A DNA stretch of 64,000 nucleotides from Calothrix sp. HK-06 (GTDB lineage Bacteria > Cyanobacteriota > Cyanobacteriia > Cyanobacteriales > Nostocaceae), in assembly GCF_001904745.1 (NCBI RefSeq), contig NZ_MRCD01000001.1:1-64000 (forward strand). Direction: 5' to 3'. Of this stretch, positions 18,559 through 28,960 are shown piece by piece (position 1 is the stretch's first letter; every line of letters begins with the position of its first letter). The position numbers and the translations under genes are program-made. The notes below the pieces were generated by a model, which worked only from the letters and a program-made list of their open reading frames with translations, did no database searches and was not told the origin of the DNA.

Positions 18559-20031
18559 TTATCTATTTAAAACTGGGAAACGCTGTGCTGAATAGTTTTT
18601 CATTAAAACCAATACAATACCTACCAACGCAACTACAGATTGAGATAACGCAGCAGCATAAACCGCAGCAGTAAACTCGGTTTGCAGTGCAAAAGTCATT
18701 ATCAATACAGCAAACAGAGATTGAGCAGAAATAATCGGTGCATTAATACTCCATTTAGCTACTTTTCCGTAGAATATTCCTAAAATAACAGCTAGCATTC
18801 CACAGCCAAATATTCCAAAATTAGCATAGGACTCAGCAAGTAATCCCCAACTAATCAAATAATTTGATTTGCGTGTTTGTAATCCATAGTGAATACTTAA
18901 TAAAATTGTTCCTTCATGGCTAGAAATTTTATTAGGCTCAAGAATGCGAGGTATTAATAATTCTGGAATAAATTTATATGTTTCTCCATATAAAAATGGT
19001 TTAATTTCTGGAGCCTTTGTTTGCGTTGTTAATAACATTTGAACCAAACTAGACCGTTCAGCAAGTGATTCTTTTTGTTGTTTTTTAGATATATTATCTC
19101 GTTTATTAATATAGTCAAATGCATAGCCAGTCCATTCAGAATAAAAAGCTGGGTAGTCCCAAGGTTGGACTACAGTAATTTGTTCCTTCGACCAGTATTT
19201 AGCTCGCATATCTCCTTTACCATAATGCAGCACAGAAAAACATATAACAACAATTAATATTAGTATTAAAGGTATTTTTTTTCTACCAATAATAAATGCC
19301 ATTACTGCAACTAAAAACGTAGAGGCTGCATTAACTAGTAGCAAGCTAACTGAATTTGTAATTATATATCCAATCAGTAAGAAAATATATAATCTGGATT
19401 GCGATTTTGATAACTCATAAGTGCCCAACTTATAACTAAGTATAAATACAGCAATTACATTTAGTGCTAAAATTGTACCGCGAATAATTGCAAAAGAACC
19501 GCCATCGAGTGAAAGCCAGCCAGATGAATTCACTGTATTAAATAATACAGCTAGTAACATAGTTATTAAAAAAAACCGATTGCTGGTTTTACTATTAAGA
19601 GTGCGATAATATTTAGGTATTTTTGGAGGAGATTTAACGAATTGATACCAAGTTAAAGTGCCGATTAATAAAAATCCAGCTGTTGTTATGCTAGCAAATA
19701 GGCGACTTTCAATTGAGTAAGAAAGTATACGAGTATAATTACTATTTAGTGGAAATGCATGAGTCCAAATGTATGTCAAGGCAAAAAGTGGAAAAATTGG
19801 CATTCCTTGGGCACGACCCGAACACCACAGATAACTTGGCAATAAAGCAGCAGCCGTAATTAAGATAGCAGCAAAATTACTTTCTAAAGATTTATTTTCA
19901 GGCAAAAATAATTCATATATTAATAGTCCTAAAGCAATCATCCAAAATGCCGCTAGCAACTGTTGTTGTTGACGATGCGCGAGTGATGGTAAGTATGTAA
20001 GCTGGCGATTATATTCTACTGATTGAGTCAT
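18559..20031 (-). CDS. Multi-span membrane protein, Wzy-like polymerase candidate
   Basis: The 490-residue protein has about ten to twelve hydrophobic segments with a large loop at about residues 280-370, rich in charged residues. This is the usual layout of O-antigen/EPS polymerases. Sequence motifs are too weak to prove the family. The gene overlaps the upstream glycosyltransferase by four bases (ATGA). A Wzy-type polymerase alongside an ABC exporter in the same cluster is unusual, so a different role such as a lipid-linked sugar enzyme remains possible. Confidence 0.6.
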   Translation of the reverse strand: MTQSVEYNRQLTYLPSLAHRQQQQLLAAFWMIALGLLIYELFLPENKSLESNFAAILITAAALLPSYLWCSGRAQGMPIFPLFALTYIWTHAFPLNSNYTRILSYSIESRLFASITTAGFLLIGTLTWYQFVKSPPKIPKYYRTLNSKTSNRFFLITMLLAVLFNTVNSSGWLSLDGGSFAIIRGTILALNVIAVFILSYKLGTYELSKSQSRLYIFLLIGYIITNSVSLLLVNAASTFLVAVMAFIIGRKKIPLILILIVVICFSVLHYGKGDMRAKYWSKEQITVVQPWDYPAFYSEWTGYAFDYINKRDNISKKQQKESLAERSSLVQMLLTTQTKAPEIKPFLYGETYKFIPELLIPRILEPNKISSHEGTILLSIHYGLQTRKSNYLISWGLLAESYANFGIFGCGMLAVILGIFYGKVAKWSINAPIISAQSLFAVLIMTFALQTEFTAAVYAAALSQSVVALVGIVLVLMKNYSAQRFPVLNR

Positions 20032-21341
20032 AATGATTTTTTATTTATAGATTGCTCGAAGACAGCACATATTTGCCGCGTCATTTCTTTTGCTGTATAA
20101 GGTTGAAAAGCTTGCCAGTTGGTCTGAGGTTGATAGTATTTTTCTAGAGAAAAAAGCCAGTTGAGTTGAGAGATTACGCGATTGCATAAATCTTCTGGTC
20201 TATTCTCAGAAGAAAATGTTACAGCTTGACCTGCTTGAGATTGCCGTAAGATATCTACAACAGAACTTTGTTCGTGGAAGATAGCGAAAATGGGTTTACG
20301 AGCTAGAACACACGGGTAAAGTTTAGAAGCTGTGTAACTAGGGTCATCAGAGCCAATCAATAAAATTGCATCGCTATCGGCTAGTGTTTTGAGTGCTTCA
20401 AAGTAAGGAATGCGATGAGAATATTCTATAACTAAATCAGAGACTCCTATTTCTTCAGCAATTGGTTCAATAGTTTTCACTGCAAGGGCGCCTGGTGCAT
20501 AACTAGTACCAATAAAGTGTAGCCGTACATCATTCCATGCTTTCAAGTTGCTATCTCGCTGTTGTTTAATACCCAGAAACAATGCTCTGAGCGAGGTAGC
20601 CATGTCGTTACCACCACGACCCACATAAACCCAGTGACGTTTACCATCTTCAGGATTAAAGATATTTTGTTTAACATTCAAAGAACTTAATAATTCAAAA
20701 TCTTTTTCCGGCGCCCCAAATGGTAAAACTGTAAATTGCTCTTTTTGTAACCAAGCATATCGCCGTTGTAAAATTTTTGGGTATTCAGGCGAAACACTAA
20801 TTATATGACTAACTTCACGTAGAGTTAATAATTCAAGATATTTTGCTATCGCTTGAGAAAGCTGATACTTAATTTGACCACCCGGCATTGCAGCACGATT
20901 TGAATTGTGATGATAATCACTTAACCAAGGGTCTTGGAAATCAAGCACGTATGGAATTTTGTATCGGACATACCAATATCGCCCTAATGGCATGACAAAA
21001 AATAATGTAGTCGAGAAAAAAATCAAGTCTGGTTTCTCTTTATCAATAATTTTGTTACCAAGTTCAGCTAAATTTAAAAAGCTCCGCATCCCAACACTAT
21101 TTACTCCAAACCACCGCGTAAAAGCTTTAGGTAAACATCCTGCTTGCCATGTCTGAATATGAGAAGGAACAGTTTTCTCTAATATTTTATCCTTTATACC
21201 CTCCTGCTCATCCGGATTAATTTTTAGAATTAACGGTTCCCATCCAAACTCAGCAAAATAAGATATTGACATTCTGGCTCGATGTAAATCTGGACAAGAA
21301 ATAGGAGGCCAGTTAGGAGTAACAATAAGTACTTTTTTCAT
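20028..21341 (-). CDS. GT-B glycosyltransferase
   Basis: The 437-residue protein begins KKVLIVTPNWPPIS and has the GT-B layout. FQDPWLSDYHHN lies at about residue 130 and SKLYPCVLARKP near 350, but the classical E-x7-E is absent. It probably belongs to a GT4-like group acting on large sugars. The stop codon overlaps the Wzy-like start. Confidence 0.75.
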   Translation of the reverse strand: MKKVLIVTPNWPPISCPDLHRARMSISYFAEFGWEPLILKINPDEQEGIKDKILEKTVPSHIQTWQAGCLPKAFTRWFGVNSVGMRSFLNLAELGNKIIDKEKPDLIFFSTTLFFVMPLGRYWYVRYKIPYVLDFQDPWLSDYHHNSNRAAMPGGQIKYQLSQAIAKYLELLTLREVSHIISVSPEYPKILQRRYAWLQKEQFTVLPFGAPEKDFELLSSLNVKQNIFNPEDGKRHWVYVGRGGNDMATSLRALFLGIKQQRDSNLKAWNDVRLHFIGTSYAPGALAVKTIEPIAEEIGVSDLVIEYSHRIPYFEALKTLADSDAILLIGSDDPSYTASKLYPCVLARKPIFAIFHEQSSVVDILRQSQAGQAVTFSSENRPEDLCNRVISQLNWLFSLEKYYQPQTNWQAFQPYTAKEMTRQICAVFEQSINKKSL

Positions 21342-21358
21342 TGATAATAATTTTGATT

Positions 21359-22309
21359 TTATTTCCCAACTTTAATCACATATTCTAAATAATCACCTGT
21401 ATGAGTTAAATGAATCATAGAACGAACGAAATTGGCAGCTATCTGCTGACGTTGAATAGCTCTGGCAAATTGCCAAACTTGTGCTTGTAAAGTAGGTTTA
21501 TGCTCTTTATACTCAGAAGATGCTTGAACCTCAGTTTCTGCTTCCTTAGTAGTAAATACTTGTGACTTCACACGACCATAAGGAAACGGAGAACCAGCAA
21601 TGCGGTAACTAACTTTTCCTTGAAAACCTACTTCATGTAAAAGTTTAGTTAAAGAACGGGGAGTCCAAAATAATAAATGCTCATCTAATGCCAGGTGTCC
21701 CCAATAAGCTTGATGAACCCGACGAGCATAACTGTCACCATAGGGACAAGTTAGTAGCATCACACCATCGGGTTTAAGTAACTGACGTATCGCAGAAAAC
21801 ATTTGTCTGGGTTGATCTAGATGTTCGGCAACATTTAAAAGAACCGCAATATTATAGGAATTTTGGAGAATATCTTCAGGAGATTTGTTATGTAAATACT
21901 TGCTTTTTAGTTGGGATGGTAAATAAGGGTCAATTCCTTCAGCCTGATAACCTAAATTTTGAGCAATTCTCACGAAATTTCCAGACCCACAACCAACATC
22001 TAATAATTTCAGTTCGTTTGGTAAACGTTTACCACTCAAAGCTTTTCTTACCTTTGAAAGTTTTTGTTTAGCGGTATTGAAATCAGCTATATCAATTGTA
22101 TCAGTCCCAAAATGGACGTACTCATTAGAGTATATTCGTTCTAATCCTTCCTTTGTTGGTACAAAAGTTTTATATACTAAACCACAAGAAGAACACTGAC
22201 CAACTGAACAAAATGTTTCTAACAGCGAGACATTAAACAGATGTTTTGTTTCGGAGCTAGAGGCGCCACAACCGGGACATTCATGGAACCGACGGAGATA
22301 TTGATTCAT
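21359..22309 (-). CDS. Class I SAM-dependent methyltransferase with zinc-binding N-terminus
   Basis: The 316-residue protein starts with two cysteine pairs (CPGCG and CSSCG), a rubredoxin-like zinc knuckle. The Rossmann methyltransferase motif LLDVGCGSGNF follows at about residue 103, then LLNVAEHL. This layout is common for sugar C- or O-methyltransferases in polysaccharide clusters. The first 29 bases overlap the end of the upstream gene, so translation is probably coupled. Confidence 0.83.
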   Translation of the reverse strand: MNQYLRRFHECPGCGASSSETKHLFNVSLLETFCSVGQCSSCGLVYKTFVPTKEGLERIYSNEYVHFGTDTIDIADFNTAKQKLSKVRKALSGKRLPNELKLLDVGCGSGNFVRIAQNLGYQAEGIDPYLPSQLKSKYLHNKSPEDILQNSYNIAVLLNVAEHLDQPRQMFSAIRQLLKPDGVMLLTCPYGDSYARRVHQAYWGHLALDEHLLFWTPRSLTKLLHEVGFQGKVSYRIAGSPFPYGRVKSQVFTTKEAETEVQASSEYKEHKPTLQAQVWQFARAIQRQQIAANFVRSMIHLTHTGDYLEYVIKVGK

Positions 22310-23465
22310 TAATTGCTTTAAGTTGAGGAAGTTTTAATTCTTGGAGCAGGTAATTGAATCGGTTAGTCCATGTGTGATGTTGTAAGCAATGAATTTGTGC
22401 AGCTTTGGTAATCTTTTGCCGCTCAACAGGATTTTCTAGGTAATATTTGATTTTTTCATGCAATTCGGGTAAATTATCCCAGGTTGCAATATTTTGCTCA
22501 ACTTCAAATAATTCTTGTAGTTGAGAACAATTTTGCGTCAAGTAAAATCCACCACTCATGGGAATTTCAAATTCCCGTAATCGTACTTGCCGACGTTCGT
22601 TAGATGTCCCAGGTATTCCTAAAAAATGTGTAAATCCAAGATTGATTGCTGCACCTTGAAGGAGTGGAATAAAGTCACTCGAAGCGTAGGAACCTTGAAT
22701 GCAATCAGCAGGGATTTCAGTAGATGTAACTATATTTGATGACGGTTTCAGCCTGCTGTTAACAGTTGACCACAATCTTCCCCAACCTTCTTGTTGCAAC
22801 CGAGGCAAGAAGTAATAGCGCAAATCGTGAAGATTTTTATTATAAGGTTGTGCATTGGCAGAATCAGGAGTTGTACGCAACCAATTATGCCCATAAATTC
22901 GTAATGGAATTTTTTGTTTAGCGGTGGCAGCTAAAACTTGTTGCCGATAAACCCAAGGTGAGCCAAGGTAAAGAACGCCATCAAATCGAATAATCTGGCT
23001 AAACGAAGTTTCATTGTTTACAGGTGGATTTGCCGCCATCGGCATATAGTAAAGTTTAATGCCTGCACGACGCAAACCATCCCAACTATCCATTTGGGCA
23101 CAAGCTACTCGGTCAAAATACTTCCCTGTGCGTAAAACTCTGTACCACTGTCCTACCAGGTCAACATGATAATTAACCATAGGCACATCAAGCGCACGTA
23201 GCTGTTTCGCTGTCTCAACTTCTAAGACATCATCGTAAATAACAGCAAAAATTAAATCAAGGCGCCCTTCTGCTTTTAGACGTTTTGCTGTTGCTAAAAG
23301 TTGAGCATTGAGTTGGTGGTTATCTTTTAAACCTTGGTTACTCCAAGATTTGCCCATGTGAGTACCATAGAAAAACTCTTCTACAGAACACCCCAAGCGA
23401 CGCCAACCCTCAGAGAGATTAGTTGGCATCCAACCACCTTTACAAAGAACAGTAAGAATATGCAT
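22281..23465 (-). CDS. CgeB/spore-maturation-like glycosyltransferase
   Basis: This is a GT-B-like protein of 394 residues from the chosen start (MHILTVLCKGGW). The C-terminal RLREFEIPMSGGFYLT motif is typical of CgeB-type glycosyltransferases, where the REFE(I/A) acid contacts the donor. The longer frame to 23525 runs into the upstream gene, whereas the ATG at 23465 lies 7 bases after its stop. The sugar is not known. Confidence 0.75.
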   Translation of the reverse strand: MHILTVLCKGGWMPTNLSEGWRRLGCSVEEFFYGTHMGKSWSNQGLKDNHQLNAQLLATAKRLKAEGRLDLIFAVIYDDVLEVETAKQLRALDVPMVNYHVDLVGQWYRVLRTGKYFDRVACAQMDSWDGLRRAGIKLYYMPMAANPPVNNETSFSQIIRFDGVLYLGSPWVYRQQVLAATAKQKIPLRIYGHNWLRTTPDSANAQPYNKNLHDLRYYFLPRLQQEGWGRLWSTVNSRLKPSSNIVTSTEIPADCIQGSYASSDFIPLLQGAAINLGFTHFLGIPGTSNERRQVRLREFEIPMSGGFYLTQNCSQLQELFEVEQNIATWDNLPELHEKIKYYLENPVERQKITKAAQIHCLQHHTWTNRFNYLLQELKLPQLKAINESISPSVP

Positions 23466-23472
23466 TCTTTGA

Positions 23473-24510
23473 TTAATATGTAAAATCAATAATATTTTTG
23501 TACAATTGTTCGTACTGTTCCACAATCACGGAAGCAGAAAAACATTGTTCAGCACGGTGGCGGCAATTATGACGGTCAATATACGGTAATTGGTTGATAG
23601 CAGCTACAGCTTCTTCTACACCATTAATTAAATAACCATCAACACCGTTACGCACAATTTCAGGTAATGCTCCTCTTGGAGAGGAAATTACAGGAGTGCC
23701 ACAAGCCAAAGCTTCAGCAAAAACAATCCCAAAAGGTTCTTCCCATTCAATTGGTACAATCATAGCGGCAGCTTGTCCAAGTAACTGGTTTTTCTGAGCA
23801 TCGTTAACTGCGCCAACATACTCAATTCCATCCTTCCCAATATGAGGAAGTACTTGTTCTCGCCAATACTGTCCGGCTTCACCAGTGGTAGCATAATTGC
23901 CAGCTATAATTAAGCGGCGCCCAGCTTTTCGCGCAGCGGCAATTGCTGTGTGTGTTCCTTTAATTTGCTCTACTCGACTCAAAAAAACCAGAGGCGCCTC
24001 GGCTGCAACTTTTGGTTGAAAAGTATACTTATCTACCTCGACGCAGTTGTGGATTGGGCGCCAAATTCCCCCAGCATTTTCTCCAACACGACAAATATAA
24101 TTACTGCAACCAGTGAAAGTCAAAGAACCTTTTCCAAGTTTGGCGCCTAAACTAGTAGTACGAGGGCTAGGATAACGTTGATAAGACATGACTTTAGGTA
24201 GTCTAGACCCCAGAACGGGCAATAAATAAAAGACGCGAGAGAAACTATGGAGAATGTTGGGTTGAAATTGTTTAACAGCTGACCACAAAGCAATTGTGTT
24301 TTTGAATGTATCTAACTTGTTTTGCGATTGCTTACCTGGCCAAGGAAACAATTGGGTTGCTCTTGTGCTTGAATCTGAGTGGGCAACAAGTCCAACGGTA
24401 TGACCACGAGCTTGTAGCCCAGTAACTAATAAATCAACAATACGTTCGATACCACCGTAAAGTTTTGGTGGAACAGGTAATTCTGGGTCGGCGGTTAGTA
24501 AGATTTTCAT
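23473..24510 (-). CDS. Family 4 glycosyltransferase
   Basis: The 345-residue protein begins MKILLTADPELPVPPKLYGGIERIV, a common start for a bacterial GT4 subgroup. It has the donor motif EPFGIVFAE near residue 255. The ATG at 24510 overlaps the stop of the upstream acyltransferase as ATGA and is preferred over the longer frame to 24546. Confidence 0.88.
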   Translation of the reverse strand: MKILLTADPELPVPPKLYGGIERIVDLLVTGLQARGHTVGLVAHSDSSTRATQLFPWPGKQSQNKLDTFKNTIALWSAVKQFQPNILHSFSRVFYLLPVLGSRLPKVMSYQRYPSPRTTSLGAKLGKGSLTFTGCSNYICRVGENAGGIWRPIHNCVEVDKYTFQPKVAAEAPLVFLSRVEQIKGTHTAIAAARKAGRRLIIAGNYATTGEAGQYWREQVLPHIGKDGIEYVGAVNDAQKNQLLGQAAAMIVPIEWEEPFGIVFAEALACGTPVISSPRGALPEIVRNGVDGYLINGVEEAVAAINQLPYIDRHNCRHRAEQCFSASVIVEQYEQLYKNIIDFTY

Positions 24511-25580
24511 ACAATAGATTTTATTTTCTTGCGTTGGTATCTCCAATCATTCACAGGCACTTCAACTAATCGATAGAATATAAAAGCTCCAGTAATTGCT
24601 ACAACCCAACCGAGTATTTGTAGCGCTAAAAATAACGGGCTATCAATAGGTATAAATTTTAACCCTAAAACCAGGACTCTTAATTGTAAAGGAACGTGCA
24701 TTAAATATAATGAATATGACATCACACCAATAAATTTAAGCCAGTTTAGTTGAGAGAGGGAATAAATTTTGCTATCGATGCCATGTAGAATATAAAGTAG
24801 CAAAGCAAACATGGCACTAAACCACAGATAACTTTGCTGTAAATTCCAATTCATCCAAACTCCCAACAATCCCATAACCACAATTAAAAAAATAGATATC
24901 TGTTGTTGTTGCCGTTTTTTTTGATGTTTAGCAAACAAAGCACTAAATACTAGATATCCACAAACAAAGTCGCACCAAAATCTTAGAAACGTAAATCTAG
25001 TATCTAAGGGTGTAAATACACAAGCAAAGCCTAGAACTAAACCAGCGAATATAGCAAACTTTTGATTGAAATATTTTCTGATAAGTAATAAAGCAGCAAT
25101 TGTAAAATAGAATGCAACTTCTATAACTAAAGTCCAGTAAACAATAAGATAATCTGGTATTCCTAGATAAGTCTGTATCAAAAGTAAATGCCCAACCCAT
25201 GAATGCCATGAAGGTAGCAAGCTTGAAGCAATTGTTGCATTAGTGAAAAGACTCGATATCACATTTATAATAACAGTCAAGCCAAATGCAACCCAATAAG
25301 TAGGATATATTCGCCAGATCCTATTTTTAATAAAATCGGTGATAGTTCCGTTTTTTTGAGTCAATTTATAGACACTAGCAGCCATGCAATAGCCACTAAT
25401 GACAAAAAAAATATTGACACCTAATATACCTTGGGCTGCAAAGTTAGCCAGAGGCTGTATAATGAAATGTACATGCTGATTGTAAGAAATAAAACCATGA
25501 AAAATCATCACCCAAAGAGCAGCAACTCCTCGCCAGCAGTCTAAAGTCTTATATTGCGGATTCCAATTATTTTTACTCAT
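24507..25580 (-). CDS. OafA-like membrane acyltransferase (acyltransferase 3 family)
   Basis: The 357-residue protein has the family-3 signature LDCRGVAALWVMIFHG near its start, with the conserved arginine and histidine. FFVISGYCMA follows at about residue 58, and about ten membrane helices in all. Members add acetyl or other acyl groups to sugars using acyl-CoA across the membrane. It is coupled by a four-base overlap with the next glycosyltransferase. Confidence 0.88.
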   Translation of the reverse strand: MSKNNWNPQYKTLDCWRGVAALWVMIFHGFISYNQHVHFIIQPLANFAAQGILGVNIFFVISGYCMAASVYKLTQKNGTITDFIKNRIWRIYPTYWVAFGLTVIINVISSLFTNATIASSLLPSWHSWVGHLLLIQTYLGIPDYLIVYWTLVIEVAFYFTIAALLLIRKYFNQKFAIFAGLVLGFACVFTPLDTRFTFLRFWCDFVCGYLVFSALFAKHQKKRQQQQISIFLIVVMGLLGVWMNWNLQQSYLWFSAMFALLLYILHGIDSKIYSLSQLNWLKFIGVMSYSLYLMHVPLQLRVLVLGLKFIPIDSPLFLALQILGWVVAITGAFIFYRLVEVPVNDWRYQRKKIKSIV

Positions 25581-25707
25581 TATTGAATGGGTAGTTTAAA
25601 AATGTGTAACAATCTCTAGCCTGTCTTCGGGAACGAAAATGCTACCCAGTACAAAGGTGTTAATAAGTAAATAATTTTTGGTAGATGAAATCCAAATAAC
25701 TCTTGTC

Positions 25708-26943
25708 TCAATGAATATTCAAACTAGAATCAACAGCTTGTAGAAGCAGTATAGCTTGATGTTCCCAAGAAAATTTTTCTTTGGTAGCTTCTAAAGCAGC
25801 TTTTTTAGCAGTAGCTAATCTATTAGTATCACACAATAAAGACTTCAAGCAATTAGCAAGATTTTCCAGATTATCTTTATTAGAAACTAATTCGCCAATC
25901 TCTGGAAATTGTCGCCATATTTCTCTTTGTCCATCGGTATCTGTGGCAACTATAGCTAAACCTGCTTGCATGTATTGAAAAATTTTATTTGTTGCAGTGA
26001 ATTTTCTGCTCAAACAATATGGTATTTCCAATGCCAAACCGATGTCATGTTCTGCAATTCTAGATAATAACTCTAAATTTGGAACAGTAGGATGAATAAA
26101 TACACGATGGCGCCAATTTTCAGGGATGAGTGGTTCTAACCATTGACGAGCGCTTTCGGAATAATTGCCCCTTAAATGAATTTCTAAATCAATATCTAAG
26201 TAAGGTAAAGATAGAAATAGAAGTTCTAGTCCTCTCCCGGCGCCGATAGTTTGGGAAAACCAATGTAAAGATGGTATGTTAAGATTTTGGCGGTCGCGTT
26301 TTTGGTTGTCAATTTGCTCGCGCTCAGACCAAGGAAAAACATTGTAAATAACTGTTGGTTTCGGTGCTTGGTAAGCGTCAGCCAAAGCAGAAGCTAAAGC
26401 ATGGGAAGTAGTAAGGCAATAAGTACAATTACGAGCAAGATAACTTTCTAGTAATTTAAGTTGATGAATTGGTCGAGTAGCACGGTCTGAAGGTAAAAGG
26501 TCTTCAGAAAACCAATCTTCAAAATCGACTCCTACACGGAAACCCTCTTCTAAAAGTTTCTTACCCACCCATAGTCCACCTTCGGAATGGACGATAATTA
26601 AGTCAGCTTTGGCTAACCGAGCTGCCTTAAGCATTGCATTTGTACCATAGCCAAGCAATACAGGTGAAAAAATACCAAAGCGCTGAAATAGTTCTTTTGC
26701 TAGACGACTTTGAAGCCGGATTCCTAAATTTTTTAAGCGATAAGTGGGTTGAAAGTCTATAATTGGCTCAAATCGCCATTTTTTATCAGCCATTAATAAG
26801 CGGTCTCGCTCAACCAGTTCTGGGTCAAACCAGAAACCGCGCACTGTTACATCATGTCCAGCATTAGCAAGTGTTTCTGCTTCTTTTTGCGGTCGAGGAG
26901 CTGTGCAAAGGTGGGCACCTATCAAGATTAAAATTTTTGCCAT
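25708..26943 (-). CDS. GT-B glycosyltransferase
   Basis: The 411-residue protein opens with KILILIGAHLCTAPRPQKEA and ends in a typical GT4 donor half with SRKFTATNKIFQYMQAGLAIVATDTDG. The E-x7-E is replaced by a shorter pattern. Its start codon directly follows the stop of the upstream gene (TAAATG), so the two are co-transcribed. A 127-base gap separates it from the acyltransferase downstream. Confidence 0.8.
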   Translation of the reverse strand: MAKILILIGAHLCTAPRPQKEAETLANAGHDVTVRGFWFDPELVERDRLLMADKKWRFEPIIDFQPTYRLKNLGIRLQSRLAKELFQRFGIFSPVLLGYGTNAMLKAARLAKADLIIVHSEGGLWVGKKLLEEGFRVGVDFEDWFSEDLLPSDRATRPIHQLKLLESYLARNCTYCLTTSHALASALADAYQAPKPTVIYNVFPWSEREQIDNQKRDRQNLNIPSLHWFSQTIGAGRGLELLFLSLPYLDIDLEIHLRGNYSESARQWLEPLIPENWRHRVFIHPTVPNLELLSRIAEHDIGLALEIPYCLSRKFTATNKIFQYMQAGLAIVATDTDGQREIWRQFPEIGELVSNKDNLENLANCLKSLLCDTNRLATAKKAALEATKEKFSWEHQAILLLQAVDSSLNIH

Positions 26944-27951
26944 TTAAACTAAACCCTGTTGCACCATATTTACAATTTCCACGTAATGTTGAGCGCTCTT
27001 CTCCAGAGTCAAGTTTTCTAAAATGTAGTCACGAGGATGAAATTGCTTGTCCGAGAGCTTGTCCAAAAACTCTTGCAGTTTTACTGGAAACTCATTGATG
27101 TCTTGAAATACAACTCCACAACGCTCATCCCAGTAAGGAACTGAACTAACAGGAGCAAACTTGACTCGCTCCGGAAAATAGGAAGGATCTTGCCAAAAAC
27201 CGCCTCTATCCCATGCTAAAATTGGAATATTACAGGACAGCGCTTGCTGGTAAGCTATTCCTTGAGTTTCATGTTCGCAAAGAAAAATCATTGCTTTGCT
27301 ACGGGTAAGAAGTGCTTCAAATTCCTCTTCTTGATAAAATCCATAGCGAATACTTGCTATATTTAATCCTTGAGCCTGTAAATGATATTCAATAGGGTTA
27401 ATCAATTCCTTCTCGAACTCTTCATGCTTCCAGCGGACTTTATCGTAAATTAAGATGTCAACATCTTTTTGGTTTATTGGTGCTGGGAGCCACTCTTCGG
27501 TAGCAATTCCTACAGGCCAGACATGAACGCGACCGCCATAAAATGGTTCACACATTTTCTTCATCCATTCCCCAGGAACTAGCATTTTGCGGACGGGTCG
27601 CCGATTGAATAAGTCTAGGTCTTCACACGGATGAGAGAAAACAGCTGCGCCAAATACAATTGGGTTCTTCCAATTAATTTTGTCTAGAACGTGAGGTTTA
27701 CCAATAATACAAGCAACCTCTTCAGGATGACGTTGGATATAGCGATAATTATTTACTCGATAAGGAATTCCCAAGCGGTCTAAACCCGCGCATAAATTTA
27801 GAAAAACTTTTTTTTGTCCACCTATTTTGGATTTACCACGAAAAATACGACGAATAACCCGGCGAAGATAGCGGTCTAAGGGAAACCAACGGTCTGCTTC
27901 GGGTTCTTCATAAAAGAGGTTAATTGGTTTGATGCTGCAATTTTTTTTCAC
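26944..27951 (-). CDS. Putative glycosyltransferase
   Basis: The 335-residue protein has a GT-B-like C-terminal half with a SKAMIFLCEHETQGIAYQQALSCN motif near residue 240. In it, ETQG...A resembles the donor site of GT1/GT4 enzymes. The N-terminal half contains a basic patch (RRVIRRIFRGKSK), suggesting membrane association. No named family was certain. It sits between glycosyltransferase genes in the operon-like run. Confidence 0.65.
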   Translation of the reverse strand: MKKNCSIKPINLFYEEPEADRWFPLDRYLRRVIRRIFRGKSKIGGQKKVFLNLCAGLDRLGIPYRVNNYRYIQRHPEEVACIIGKPHVLDKINWKNPIVFGAAVFSHPCEDLDLFNRRPVRKMLVPGEWMKKMCEPFYGGRVHVWPVGIATEEWLPAPINQKDVDILIYDKVRWKHEEFEKELINPIEYHLQAQGLNIASIRYGFYQEEEFEALLTRSKAMIFLCEHETQGIAYQQALSCNIPILAWDRGGFWQDPSYFPERVKFAPVSSVPYWDERCGVVFQDINEFPVKLQEFLDKLSDKQFHPRDYILENLTLEKSAQHYVEIVNMVQQGLV

Positions 27952-27988
27952 CTTGCTCGCTTCCGAATTTGTGTTTTAAAATACTCGA

Positions 27989-28948
27989 CTAAGTGTAAAA
28001 ATTATGAATTTTAAAGTTGGAACGGAAAAATAAACTTAGGAAGTTTCGTCGTAACCGCAACAAACTTTCTGTTTGCCGAAAACCCATATAGATGTATAGC
28101 TTGCTAAGTAGTCCAAATGGCTTAAAATCTGGGTCTAACTGATAAATCCAATCAACTACTTCGCAAGCCTCATTTAAATGAGTATTAGCAATCCAATGAG
28201 CTAAAGTCCAAAGAATTTTACAAGCTGCTTGACGGCGCCTTTTGGTAAGTTCACCCCTTGCAGCAAGTTTACTTAGGCTGTTTTTATAAATGGTAAGGTG
28301 CTGTAAATTTGTAGCTACCGCTCTCATCCCTTGCGGAAACTGTAAGCGTCCTTGAGAATGATGACGATGACACAAAGTAGGTTGTTCGTAGATTGCGACT
28401 AATGGGTTTGCCATTGCCACTTCAATCACAAACAAACGGTCATCGCGCCAAGCAAAATCTGGACGGTGGGGAATATCTTTAATAAATTCTCTACGAAATA
28501 AGTAAGCAGAGTAATGAGAGCTATCACACTCTCCCAGTAGTTGAGCAATAAAGTCATCACAGTCAACCCACTCAACTCGATGCAGTAATTGTTCTTGGTG
28601 TGAATAAGTTTCATACCCACCAACAACTACATCTGCTTTTTGGGCTATTGCTAATTCAAATTGTTTATCAATAGCTTCACAAGCAAGCCAGTCATCAGAA
28701 TCTAAAAAACGTACATATTTGCCTTGTGCAATTGCAAAACCACGATTGATAGCCCAGCATTTACCCCAGTTATCTTGACGTATACTTATGATATCTGGCT
28801 GAGTTTGCAGCCATTCCCAAGTAGCGTCTGTACTGCCATCATCAATTACAATAATTTCAGTTTGGCACTGAGTACGGCGACAAGACTCTATAGCTTTGGG
28901 AAGACACCAAAGACGATTGTATGTGGGAATAATAATAGAAACATCCAT
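27989..28948 (-). CDS. Family 2 glycosyltransferase
   Basis: The 319-residue protein begins DVSIIIPTYNRLWCL and has VIDDGSTDATWE, the metal motif RFLDSDDW at about residue 82 and a WRDDRLF acid site near 160. The C-terminal 100 residues are helical without a clear membrane span. It is likely a single-sugar transferase of the surface-polysaccharide pathway. Confidence 0.87.
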   Translation of the reverse strand: MDVSIIIPTYNRLWCLPKAIESCRRTQCQTEIIVIDDGSTDATWEWLQTQPDIISIRQDNWGKCWAINRGFAIAQGKYVRFLDSDDWLACEAIDKQFELAIAQKADVVVGGYETYSHQEQLLHRVEWVDCDDFIAQLLGECDSSHYSAYLFRREFIKDIPHRPDFAWRDDRLFVIEVAMANPLVAIYEQPTLCHRHHSQGRLQFPQGMRAVATNLQHLTIYKNSLSKLAARGELTKRRRQAACKILWTLAHWIANTHLNEACEVVDWIYQLDPDFKPFGLLSKLYIYMGFRQTESLLRLRRNFLSLFFRSNFKIHNFYT

Positions 28949-28960
28949 TTGCTAATACAA